Source of the DNA: Hyphomicrobiales bacterium | Lineage (GTDB): Bacteria > Pseudomonadota > Alphaproteobacteria > Rhizobiales > Aestuariivirgaceae | NCBI GenBank assembly: GCA_026996935.1 | Contig: JALWJW010000097.1 | Span: forward strand, 1-5,554 | DNA: 5,554 nucleotides | Direction: 5' to 3' | Shown: in pieces, positions 1 to 5,375 of the stretch | How the letters are laid out: each line of letters opens with the position of its first letter | How positions within the stretch are numbered: position 1 is the stretch's first letter | Position numbers and translations under genes: made by a program | Notes under the pieces: model-generated | Told to the model about the DNA's origin: nothing | Seen by the model: only the letters and a program-made list of their open reading frames with translations | Databases searched by the model: none

Positions 1-277
1 GGGTACCATAGCCGTTTTCAAACACCATGGCGTGTTCCAGCAATTCATCATTGGCCGCCATCTCGTTGAACTTATCCAGCGAAATGAAGTGATAGTCTTT
101 GCCGTCAACCTCCCCCGGGCGCGGCGGGCGGGTGGTGACGGAAACTGACATCTGAATATCTTTATCGCTGGCTAGTAAATGTTTTGCCAAGGTGGATTTC
201 CCCGCCCCTGATGGAGACGATAAAACCAGCACAAGGCCACGGCGCGATGTTTCACTGTTTTTTGAATTGTCATTCAT
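1..277 (-). CDS. gmk: Guanylate kinase, N-terminal part (3' end outside window)
   Basis: Guanylate kinase phosphorylates GMP to GDP with ATP in the cytoplasm, a required step of guanine nucleotide synthesis. Only the first 92 residues are present; the gene is cut by the left edge of the window. After a polar stretch of about 13 residues comes a core beta strand and the P-loop SSPSGAGKST (residues 20-29, Lys27). The GMP-binding segment follows: SVTTRPPRPGE at 46-56, with Arg50 and Arg53, Tyr62 in KDYHF, and Glu81 in the ELLEHA stretch. The visible part ends in YGT, as in the family's conserved YGT segment. The ATG at 277 is the only Met start in frame before the P-loop. It lies 7 bp after the yicC stop, so translation is probably coupled. 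Family assignment is secure; the missing C-terminus cannot be assessed. Confidence 0.96.
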   Translation of the reverse strand, partial: MNDNSKNSETSRRGLVLVLSSPSGAGKSTLAKHLLASDKDIQMSVSVTTRPPRPGEVDGKDYHFISLDKFNEMAANDELLEHAMVFENGYGT

Positions 278-284
278 TTGATTA

Positions 285-1172
285 TTACTCAATATTTTGT
301 ACTTGTTCGCGCAATTGATCGATGGTGGTTTTAAGTTCCAAACCAATGCGAGACAATTCTTGTGATGATGCTTTGGAGCAAAGCGTATTGGCTTCGCGAT
401 TAAATTCTTGCGCTAAAAAATCAAACTTGCGCCCTACTGCATCATCAGACTGAATCAACTCGCGCGCGGCTTCTACGTGAGCAAACAGGCGATCTAGTTC
501 TTCTTGCACATCGGCGCGCGTAGCGATCAAAATGGCTTCAGCGTGGAGACGGTCAGGGTCTAACTGGTCGCTGGTTTCAAGCAACTTTTCAATGTTTTCT
601 TTAAACCGTGCTTTAATGGCTTCGGGCTGACGGTCAGGACAATCACGCGCTGCAATAGTTAAGGCTTCAATCATGTTGACCTGCTCGACAATCACCGTTT
701 CCATGCGCGCACCTTCGGCAAGGCGCATATCGGCAAGCTGGCTAAAGACGGCTTTGATGCTTTCAATCAAGGCATCGTGACGGGCTTGTTTTGCTTCATC
801 GCTTTCTTGTGGTTCGGCCATTTCCAAAACACCGCGCAAGCCAAGCAGTGTTTCCACCGCGATGGGTCGATCTCCCAAACGTTTTTGAATAGGCTGGGCA
901 ATTTTTATAATGGTTTCAAGCGCTTCTTCATTTACCGCTAAAGCGGTTTGGCCATTTTCACGGGACAATTGAAGGTTAAGCTGAAAATTCCCGCGACGAA
1001 AATACTGCGCTGCCAGTTTTTTGATTTCAACTTCCAGCGCTTCATGGCCATGGGGCAAGCGCGAACGAATGTCGAGATTTTTACCATTGACGCTTTTAAC
1101 CTCATAAACCCAGCTAAATTGATCGAGCGTTCCTTCCTGGCGGGCAAATCCCGTCATTGACACAAGTGCCAT
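285..1172 (-). CDS. yicC: YicC family endoribonuclease
   Basis: This 295-residue protein is full length for the YicC/YloC family (YicC-like N-terminal domain followed by DUF1732). Members are cytoplasmic endoribonucleases; E. coli YicC has been linked to turnover of the small RNA RyhB. Seen here are the family's hallmark start SMTGFAR (residues 5-11), VKSVNGKNLDIR (25-36), LRGVLE (112-117), DVQEELDRLFAHV (221-233), the GRKFDFLAQEFNREAN block (247-262) followed by SKA, and the invariant-looking tail REQVQNIE (288-295). The start at 1172 has a good ribosome binding site, AAGGA at 1185-1181 on the minus strand, 8 nt upstream. The gene ends in two tandem TAA codons, 7 bp before gmk, the usual yicC-gmk pairing. 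RNA targets in this organism are unknown. Confidence 0.96.
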   Translation of the reverse strand: MALVSMTGFARQEGTLDQFSWVYEVKSVNGKNLDIRSRLPHGHEALEVEIKKLAAQYFRRGNFQLNLQLSRENGQTALAVNEEALETIIKIAQPIQKRLGDRPIAVETLLGLRGVLEMAEPQESDEAKQARHDALIESIKAVFSQLADMRLAEGARMETVIVEQVNMIEALTIAARDCPDRQPEAIKARFKENIEKLLETSDQLDPDRLHAEAILIATRADVQEELDRLFAHVEAARELIQSDDAVGRKFDFLAQEFNREANTLCSKASSQELSRIGLELKTTIDQLREQVQNIE

Positions 1173-1203
1173 ATAATCTGTCCTTACTGTTTCAGCGCGG
1201 GTT

Positions 1204-1674
1204 TTACCTCGGGCTGGGGGTGGTCAAATAAGCGCGCATACCGTGATAGTAATTGACCAATGCTTCATCGCGCACTTTTTCTGCCTGTTTAAACTCTTCT
1301 GGTCCAACGCGCCCGCGCAAATAGGCCCATTTTATTTTTTTGTATTCACTTTCGGCAAGTTTGCGGTGCTTTTCCAGATATTTGCGGAATGATTCCATTC
1401 CGGCACGTGACGGGTGCGAAAGATATAGAAACTTCATTGAGGTGCCATTTAACGGGGTCTTATCGGCATTGACTTTTTTGTCATTACCGAAATAAACAGC
1501 GGGTCTGAAAAAACTGGTCTTTTCGTTGGCTTCTTTGCAGATTGGCAGGCATGCGGTTTCAAAACCGGTTTTACTGTCGCACTTGCAAATGCCAACGGCT
1601 GAAGCTGTGCCTGATCCAGCGCTTATCCCAAAACCAAGGGCCAACAAACCACCTGCCAGCAACACTCTTTTCAT
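1204..1674 (-). CDS. Small exported four-cysteine protein of unknown function
   Basis: I do not recognise this 156-residue protein. The N-terminus is a classical Sec signal peptide: MKR, a hydrophobic Leu/Gly/Ala stretch to about residue 20, and a likely signal peptidase I site after TASA (Ala26). The mature part begins with four cysteines in the pattern C-x-C-x9-C-x3-C (Cys30, 32, 42, 46), suited to disulfides or metal binding in the periplasm. A basic, charged, probably helical region follows (about 91-148), rich in Lys, Arg, Glu and Tyr. No Cys sits at the cleavage site, so it is not an obvious lipoprotein. A GTG-initiated extension to 1737 is possible but would put 21 polar residues before the signal peptide; the ATG at 1674 has its own Shine-Dalgarno sequence. 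It lies 111 bp after fabG and 31 bp before yicC on the same strand, so it is probably co-transcribed with them. It occupies the place where acpP-fabF-mltG usually sit in alphaproteobacteria. Confidence 0.75.
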   Translation of the reverse strand: MKRVLLAGGLLALGFGISAGSGTASAVGICKCDSKTGFETACLPICKEANEKTSFFRPAVYFGNDKKVNADKTPLNGTSMKFLYLSHPSRAGMESFRKYLEKHRKLAESEYKKIKWAYLRGRVGPEEFKQAEKVRDEALVNYYHGMRAYLTTPSPR

Positions 1675-1675
1675 A

Positions 1676-1734
1676 CCCACATCTCCCAGTTCTTTCATAG
1701 AATCTTTATTCAAGCAGATACTAGAGCATGTGGG
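1676..1734 (-). repeat. Long-range inverted repeat able to mask the ribosome binding site
   Basis: In the minus-strand transcript CCCACATGCTC (1734-1724) can pair with GAGATGTGGG (1685-1676). This gives 10 base pairs with one bulged base (1727) and a 38-nt loop. The downstream arm holds most of the Shine-Dalgarno sequence and the bases up to two before the start codon of the secreted-protein gene. The complementarity is seen directly; a role in translation control is inference. There is no U-tract after it, so it is not a terminator. Confidence 0.4.
1683..1687 (-). promoter_or_regulatory. Ribosome binding site deciding the start of the secreted-protein gene
   Basis: On the minus strand GGGAG lies 8 nt before the ATG at 1674. 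This favours that start over the in-frame GTG at 1737 and the ATG at 1698, and it places the signal peptide at the very N-terminus. The same bases take part in the complementary arms at 1676-1685 and 1724-1734. Confidence 0.55.
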
Positions 1735-1785
1735 CACGTTAGAAAAGGGCGTTAAATCAGGCTTGGATTACTGTTTGAACGAATA

Positions 1786-2523
1786 TTAAATCATAGCCAT
1801 GCCGCCATTTATGTGCAGGGTTTGGCCTGTTACATAAGAGGCTTCTTCACTGGCCAAATAAACTGCGGCGGCGGCAATATCATCGGCCACGCCGAGTTTG
1901 CCCGCAGGGACATTTTTCAAAATGGCTTCTTTTTGTTTTTCGTTCAACTCATCGGTCATTGGGCTTTCAATAAAGCCGGGCGCGATACAATTTGCAGTGA
2001 TACCGCGGGTGGCTAATTCTTGAGCGAATGATTTGGTCATGCCGATCATACCCGCTTTTGCGGCTGCATAATTTACCTGGCCCGGGTTGCCCGTAACGCC
2101 AACAATTGAGGTGATGTTGATAATGCGACCCGCGCGTTTTTTCATCATGGTGCGAAGGCAGGCACGGGTTAAACGGAACGCAGCGGTGAGGTTGACATCA
2201 ATGACGCTGGCCCATTCATCATCCTTCATGCGCATGGATAGATTATCGCGGGTGATGCCCGCATTATTGACCAGAATATCAATGGTACCCATGGCTTCAA
2301 TAGCTGCAGGGATAAGCTTTTCAACACTGTCAGGATCAGACAAATTTGCTGGCACAACGAAAGCACGTTCACCCAATTTGTCTTTAAGGTCATTAAGCAC
2401 ATTTTCGCGGGTGCCTGACAACGCCACCGTTGCGCCCTGCCCGTGTAATGTTGTTGCAATTTGTGCGCCAAGGCCACCTGTCGCGCCTGTTACCAATGCG
2501 CATTTTCCTGTTAGATCAAACAT
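1786..2523 (-). CDS. fabG: 3-oxoacyl-[acyl-carrier-protein] reductase
   Basis: FabG reduces 3-oxoacyl-ACP to 3-hydroxyacyl-ACP with NADPH, the first reduction in each cycle of type II fatty acid synthesis in the cytoplasm. The 245-residue protein has the family's normal length and is a complete short-chain dehydrogenase. It shows the cofactor-binding TGATGGLG (12-19), the NNAG motif (86-89), and the catalytic tetrad Asn111, Ser139, Tyr152 and Lys156 in the VNYAAAKAG context. The APGFIESPMT segment (181-190) and the C-terminal VTGQTLHINGGMAMI are typical of true FabG rather than of a generic dehydrogenase. The ATG at 2523 has AGAGGA at 2536-2531, directly after the fabD stop; the two genes are 13 bp apart and surely co-transcribed. 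What is unusual is downstream: no acpP follows. Confidence 0.97.
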   Translation of the reverse strand: MFDLTGKCALVTGATGGLGAQIATTLHGQGATVALSGTRENVLNDLKDKLGERAFVVPANLSDPDSVEKLIPAAIEAMGTIDILVNNAGITRDNLSMRMKDDEWASVIDVNLTAAFRLTRACLRTMMKKRAGRIINITSIVGVTGNPGQVNYAAAKAGMIGMTKSFAQELATRGITANCIAPGFIESPMTDELNEKQKEAILKNVPAGKLGVADDIAAAAVYLASEEASYVTGQTLHINGGMAMI

Positions 2524-2536
2524 GGATTCTTCCTCT

Positions 2537-3496
2537 TTAAACTTTTAATTCTGCGATTGCTTTTTCAAAATCATCGGGCATACCAATGGCCAGACCTTTT
2601 GCACCGGGCGCATTGCGGCGCACCATACCTGTGAGCACTTTGCCAGCGCCCAATTCAACAAAAGTAGTGATGCCATCATCGGCCATTTTGCCAACACTTT
2701 CACGCCAACGCACGGTGCCCGTTACTTGCGTGACAAGGCTTCGGCTAATTTTAATCGGATCGGTCAATTGATTTGTTGAAATATTGGCAACAAGTGGTAC
2801 TTTGGGGCTGTGCATTTCCACATTGGCCAAGGCCTCGGCCATCGCATCGGCAGCCGGTGCCATTAATGAGCAATGGAACGGGGCTGATACAGGCAACAAG
2901 ATGGCGCGCTTGGCCCCCTTTTCTTTGGCGATCACACAAGCGCGTTCAACTGCTGCTTTTGAGCCAGAGACGACAACCTGGCCGGGCGCATTATCGTTTG
3001 CGGCCTGACAGACCTCATCGCCGCCTAAATCTTGTGCTGCTTGTTGGGCCACTTCAACGGCAGCTTCAAAATCCAAACCAAGCAAAGCCGCCATAGCGCC
3101 CGTGCCAACCGGTGTTGCTTCCTGCATGGCGCGACCACGGATTTTTAATAGGCGCGCAGTGTCAGCCAATGAAAATGTGCCAGCGGCTGCAAGGGCTGAA
3201 TATTCGCCAAGCGAATGGCCGGCAACAAACTTTGCGGTGTTTTCTACTGTGATACCGAACTCTTGTTCAAGCACCCTCATCACCGCCATCGATACAGCCA
3301 TAATCGCTGGCTGGGCATTTTCTGTCAGTTGCAAATCATCGCCAGGGCCATCCCACATAAGCACGGTCAGCTTTTGATCGAGGGCATCATTGACTTCGTC
3401 AAAGACAGCTTTTGCGGCTGGGAAATTTTCAGCCAGTTCTTTACCCATGCCAACCTTCTGGCTGCCCTGTCCCGGAAACGTAAACGCAATGCTCAT
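2537..3496 (-). CDS. fabD: Malonyl-CoA:ACP transacylase
   Basis: FabD moves the malonyl group from CoA to acyl carrier protein, supplying the extender unit for fatty acid synthesis. The 319 residues match the family's length. Visible motifs are the N-terminal FPGQGSQ (8-13, oxyanion-hole Gln), the nucleophile elbow GHSLGEY with Ser95 (93-99), Arg120 in KIRGRAMQ (binds the malonyl carboxylate), the catalytic His208 in APFHCSLM, and ELGAGKVLTGM near 281-291. The ATG at 3496 is preceded by AAGGG (3507-3503) 6 nt upstream and starts exactly at the conserved FabD N-terminus. It is the first gene of the leftward operon, so the 162-bp region upstream should hold the operon promoter. No domain is missing. 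Confidence 0.97.
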   Translation of the reverse strand: MSIAFTFPGQGSQKVGMGKELAENFPAAKAVFDEVNDALDQKLTVLMWDGPGDDLQLTENAQPAIMAVSMAVMRVLEQEFGITVENTAKFVAGHSLGEYSALAAAGTFSLADTARLLKIRGRAMQEATPVGTGAMAALLGLDFEAAVEVAQQAAQDLGGDEVCQAANDNAPGQVVVSGSKAAVERACVIAKEKGAKRAILLPVSAPFHCSLMAPAADAMAEALANVEMHSPKVPLVANISTNQLTDPIKISRSLVTQVTGTVRWRESVGKMADDGITTFVELGAGKVLTGMVRRNAPGAKGLAIGMPDDFEKAIAELKV

Positions 3497-3505
3497 CGCA
3501 CACCC

Positions 3506-3519
3506 TTTTTTGCAAAAAA
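3506..3519. repeat. Perfect 14-bp palindrome T6-GC-A6 in the fabD leader
   Basis: Six T, then GC, then six A form a perfect palindrome immediately upstream of the fabD start. On the fabD strand the A-run merges into the Shine-Dalgarno sequence AAGGG. As RNA it could form only a weak A-U stem. It may be no more than an AT-rich leader or a bent-DNA tract. Confidence 0.4.
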
Positions 3520-3533
3520 TTATTAGCTAGACT

Positions 3534-3555
3534 CTCATGGTCGAAACACCATGAG
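3534..3555. repeat. Perfect inverted repeat upstream of fabD, candidate operator or leader hairpin
   Basis: CTCATGGT (3534-3541) and ACCATGAG (3548-3555) are exact reverse complements separated by 6 nt. The element lies 38-59 bp upstream of the fabD start. It overlaps where the -10 region of a promoter using the TTGACA at 3571-3566 would fall. That position would suit a repressor site, or a hairpin near the 5' end of the mRNA if transcription starts further upstream. No U-tract follows on either strand, so it is not a terminator. The regulator, if any, is unknown. Confidence 0.5.
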
Positions 3556-3571
3556 CGGGGTGGAATGTCAA
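3543..3571 (-). promoter_or_regulatory. Candidate fabD operon promoter
   Basis: A perfect -35 hexamer TTGACA reads at 3571-3566 on the minus strand. With a 17-bp spacer the -10 position (3548-3543) reads TGTTTC, a poor match. A more AT-rich alternative, TAATAAT, lies closer to fabD at about 3526-3520 but has no good -35. The -35 is seen; which -10 is used is unresolved. Confidence 0.35.
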
Positions 3572-3589
3572 GAATGTTTATCCCATAAT

Positions 3590-3620
3590 TTGTTTTGGGT
3601 TTTATATTGTAAGATATAAT
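3590..3620 (+). promoter_or_regulatory. Candidate promoter of the DUF2161 gene
   Basis: A perfect -10 hexamer TATAAT is at 3615-3620. A -35-like TTGTTT lies at 3590-3595 with a long 19-bp spacer; a poorer TTTTGG at 3593-3598 gives 16 bp. Transcription would begin near 3627, leaving about 32 nt before the TTG start. A short inverted repeat (3602-3619) overlaps the -10 box. Confidence 0.45.
3602..3619. repeat. Inverted repeat TTATAT-N6-ATATAA overlapping the -10 box
   Basis: TTATAT (3602-3607) and ATATAA (3614-3619) are exact reverse complements 6 nt apart, and the right arm lies in the TATAAT box. It could be an operator for the nuclease-like gene downstream. In such AT-rich DNA, six-base arms also arise by chance. 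Confidence 0.3.
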
Positions 3621-3645
3621 CAGATGATTCTTGGCACAAAAAAAC

Positions 3646-3649
3646 AAGG
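3646..3649 (+). promoter_or_regulatory. Weak ribosome binding site for a TTG start
   Basis: AAGG lies 9 nt before the TTG at 3659. It is the only purine-rich Shine-Dalgarno-like element there. It supports the TTG start, because the first in-frame ATG (residue 62) would remove the proposed nuclease active site. Confidence 0.45.
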
Positions 3650-3658
3650 CCGCTCCCA

Positions 3659-4354
3659 TTGAAAGAAACTGATCTATATCCACCGATCAAAGCCTACCTT
3701 GAAAAACAAGGGTATGAGGTGAAGGCAGAGGTTTGTGCTTGTGATATTGTGGGCTGGCGCGGGGATGAGGCACCGATTATTATAGAGCTTAAAACAGGGT
3801 TCACATTGCCGTTGATTTTACAGGGTGTTGATCGGCTGGCGATGAGTGACAATGTGTATTTAGCTTTTGCGGCGGTCAAAGATGGCGCGCGCAATAGTTT
3901 GTGGAAGAATAATCGTAAAGAGATTTTGAAATTGTGCCGCCGTCTTGGTGTTGGCTTGATGAGTGTTCACTTTCGTAAAAAGAACGATGCTGTGGTGGAG
4001 GTTCATTTGGACCCTAAACCATATGTGCCGCGCAAAAACAAAAAGCGCGAAGGTCGATTGTTGCGCGAGTTTGAAAGTCGGGTTGGCGATCCCAATGAGG
4101 GAGGCACGACACGCCAACCGATCATTACCGCTTATCGCCAGGATGGATTGCGGTGTTTGAAATTCATCAACAAAAACGGGCCGACCAAATTGGCAGACTT
4201 GCGAAACAAAACGGGAGTTGAACGAGCTTCGGGGATATTACAGGCCAACCATTATGGATGGTTTGAGCGGGTGTCACGCGGGATTTATGATGTAACCCCC
4301 AAGGGCAAAGACGCGCTTAAAGTTTTTGCTGAGGCTTTGAAAGCGCTAAAATGA
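3659..4354 (+). CDS. DUF2161 family protein, putative PD-(D/E)XK phosphodiesterase with winged-helix-like C-terminus
   Basis: This 231-residue protein matches the DUF2161 family (COG5482), described as putative PD-(D/E)XK phosphodiesterases and common in alphaproteobacteria. The likely active site is Asp29 in CACDIVGW, then Glu43 and Lys45 in IIIELK. Gln55 and Arg59 on the next helix (LILQGVDRL) fit the usual helix after the core. A Lys/Arg-rich linker (about 120-135, KNKKR) leads to a C-terminal part (about 157-231) that reads like a winged helix-turn-helix: an AYRQDGLRCLKFI helix, GPTKLADLRNKTG, and RGIYDVTPKGKDAL. This suggests a DNA-binding or DNA-cleaving protein, but no substrate is known. 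Translation starts at TTG; the N-terminal ETDLYPPIKAYLEKQGYEV helix is what such families begin with. It is divergent from fabD and its last 9 bp overlap the metallo-hydrolase gene end to end. A repair or defence role is only a guess. Confidence 0.85.
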   Translation: MKETDLYPPIKAYLEKQGYEVKAEVCACDIVGWRGDEAPIIIELKTGFTLPLILQGVDRLAMSDNVYLAFAAVKDGARNSLWKNNRKEILKLCRRLGVGLMSVHFRKKNDAVVEVHLDPKPYVPRKNKKREGRLLREFESRVGDPNEGGTTRQPIITAYRQDGLRCLKFINKNGPTKLADLRNKTGVERASGILQANHYGWFERVSRGIYDVTPKGKDALKVFAEALKALK

Positions 4355-5221
4355 AAATGCCGTATTGCCATGATGCACCTGGCGGTTGATTAAATCAAAA
4401 CGCATTAAATCTTCCCCAACAATAACGGGGCCGCCATAGTCTGCTTTGGCCTGGCTAACCAATTGGGCACGGTCTGCATCAGGCGGGACAATGTGGGTTA
4501 GGGCCAAGGCTTTGACGTTGGCTTTGGCCGCGATCTTGCCGACCTGGCCTGAAAGCGTGTGATAGGATTCTACCGCCTTTAGCCCCTTGGCTGAGCGGGT
4601 ACCTGTTACCTCCATGCAGCCGTGAATGAACACCTCATGGATTAACAGGTCAGCGTTTTGGGCCTGCTTAATCAGGTTATCACAATAACGGGTATCTCCA
4701 CTTAGCACTGCTTTTTTACCTGAAGCCTCAACATAAAAACCGAAAGCAGGATCCACGGGTTCGTGCATGACTTTTATCGGCTTCACCGTGAGATGCTCGG
4801 TTTGAATGATGGGGGTTTCGCTGTCGAACTCAAATACCTCAATTTCAAACGCTGTGGTGCTGGTGCGTTGTTCAAACTGAATACGCAAATTGCGTTCACC
4901 CTCCCAAACAGCCATTGCGTCATTAACAAATTTTTTAATGCCTTTGGGGCCAAAAATCTTTTGCGGTTTGGTGCGGCTTTGATGCCAGGATGAAATGATG
5001 TATTGGTAGAAGTCTATCAAATGATCTGAGTGCATGTGGGTAACAAGCACCGCGTCAATATCTGCGCCATTTAAACCAGCCGCGACCAATCGCTGGGTTA
5101 CGCCAGAACCAACATCAACCAAGAGGTTTTGCCCACCAGCGCGCACCAAAGTTGCGGCACCATATCGTGTGGTGCTGACAGCGGGGCAACCTGTGCCCAA
5201 TAAAGTGATGTTAAAATTCAT
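4346..5221 (-). CDS. Metallo-beta-lactamase-fold hydrolase, RNase Z/AtsA-like
   Basis: This is a 291-residue metallo-beta-lactamase-fold hydrolase. With the start at 5221, strand ITLLGTGCP opens the fold and THMHSDH (61-67) supplies His62, His64, Asp66 and His67. Further ligands are His153 (VMHEP), the bridging Asp176 (SGDTRY) and His243 (LTHI). His221 in the YHTLSGQVGKIA segment, following the LLIHEVFI stretch, matches the order of motifs in RNase Z. Only 22 residues separate His153 and Asp176, so the tRNA-binding flexible arm of bacterial RNase Z is missing. It is therefore more likely an AtsA-like hydrolase or an orphan metallo-hydrolase than the tRNA 3' processing enzyme; the substrate is unknown. 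No signal peptide is seen, so it is probably cytoplasmic. A TTG start at 5239 adds MFWGLK and is less likely; GGGG at 5232-5229, 7 nt upstream, is a modest ribosome binding site for the ATG at 5221. It is divergent from the multicopper oxidase gene. Confidence 0.88.
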   Translation of the reverse strand: MNFNITLLGTGCPAVSTTRYGAATLVRAGGQNLLVDVGSGVTQRLVAAGLNGADIDAVLVTHMHSDHLIDFYQYIISSWHQSRTKPQKIFGPKGIKKFVNDAMAVWEGERNLRIQFEQRTSTTAFEIEVFEFDSETPIIQTEHLTVKPIKVMHEPVDPAFGFYVEASGKKAVLSGDTRYCDNLIKQAQNADLLIHEVFIHGCMEVTGTRSAKGLKAVESYHTLSGQVGKIAAKANVKALALTHIVPPDADRAQLVSQAKADYGGPVIVGEDLMRFDLINRQVHHGNTAFSF

Positions 5222-5312
5222 TTTTAAGCCCCAAAACAAACCAAAGCGCGACGGAATTTCTGTGTTCGCCCGTATAAAGGTCTATCATGAAAATAGTTTA
5301 ATGCAATCAACC

Positions 5313-5343
5313 TTGCGCTTCCTGCTACTGGAAGGTCTAAGGT
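5313..5343 (+). promoter_or_regulatory. CueR/HmrR-type copper-responsive promoter and operator
   Basis: A -35 box TTGCGC (5313-5318) and a -10 box TAAGGT (5338-5343) are separated by 19 bp, the over-long spacing typical of MerR-family promoters. Between them lies the dyad CTTCC (5318-5322), N7, GGAAG (5330-5334), with GGAAGGTC as right half. This has the arrangement of the E. coli copA/cueO operators (CCTTCC-N7-GGAAGG). In that family Cu(I)-bound CueR/HmrR untwists the spacer to start transcription. A small palindrome GGTGCACC (5341-5348) overlaps the -10 end. The site stands 33 bp before a CueO-like gene, which fits copper control. The regulator gene is not in the window. Confidence 0.8.
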
Positions 5344-5375
5344 GCACCCACCTCAATTCTAAAAGAAAGAAAATT

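Noticed and set aside
1675..1737. GTG-initiated extension of the secreted protein by 21 residues
   Set aside because: It would bury the signal peptide behind a polar stretch, and the internal ATG at 1674 has a better Shine-Dalgarno sequence.
1721..1755. Possible internal promoter before the secreted-protein gene (TTTTCT, 17 bp, TAGTAT)
   Set aside because: Only 3 and 4 of 6 bases match the consensus hexamers, which is too weak to report as a feature.
1526..1789. Plus-strand open frame of 87 codons across the fabG/secreted-protein gap
   Set aside because: It lies opposite the signal-peptide gene, has no recognisable product and no convincing ribosome binding site.
2087..2548. Plus-strand open frame of 153 codons opposite fabG
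   Set aside because: It is fully antisense to a well-conserved gene and its low-complexity composition is that of a mirrored frame.
3441..3683. Minus-strand open frame of 80 codons overlapping the fabD start and divergent region
   Set aside because: It runs out of frame through the fabD N-terminus and both candidate promoters, and resembles no family.
4385..4397. Small inverted repeat TTGAT-TAA-ATCAA near the end of the metallo-hydrolase gene
   Set aside because: It lies within coding sequence, has no following T-run and is too short to act as a terminator.
5222..5239. TTG start adding six residues to the metallo-hydrolase
   Set aside because: The ATG at 5221 begins directly at the first beta strand of the fold and needs no rare start codon.
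5240..5312. Promoter for the metallo-hydrolase on the minus strand
   Set aside because: Several AT-rich hexamers occur, but none pairs a good -35 with a good -10 at normal spacing.
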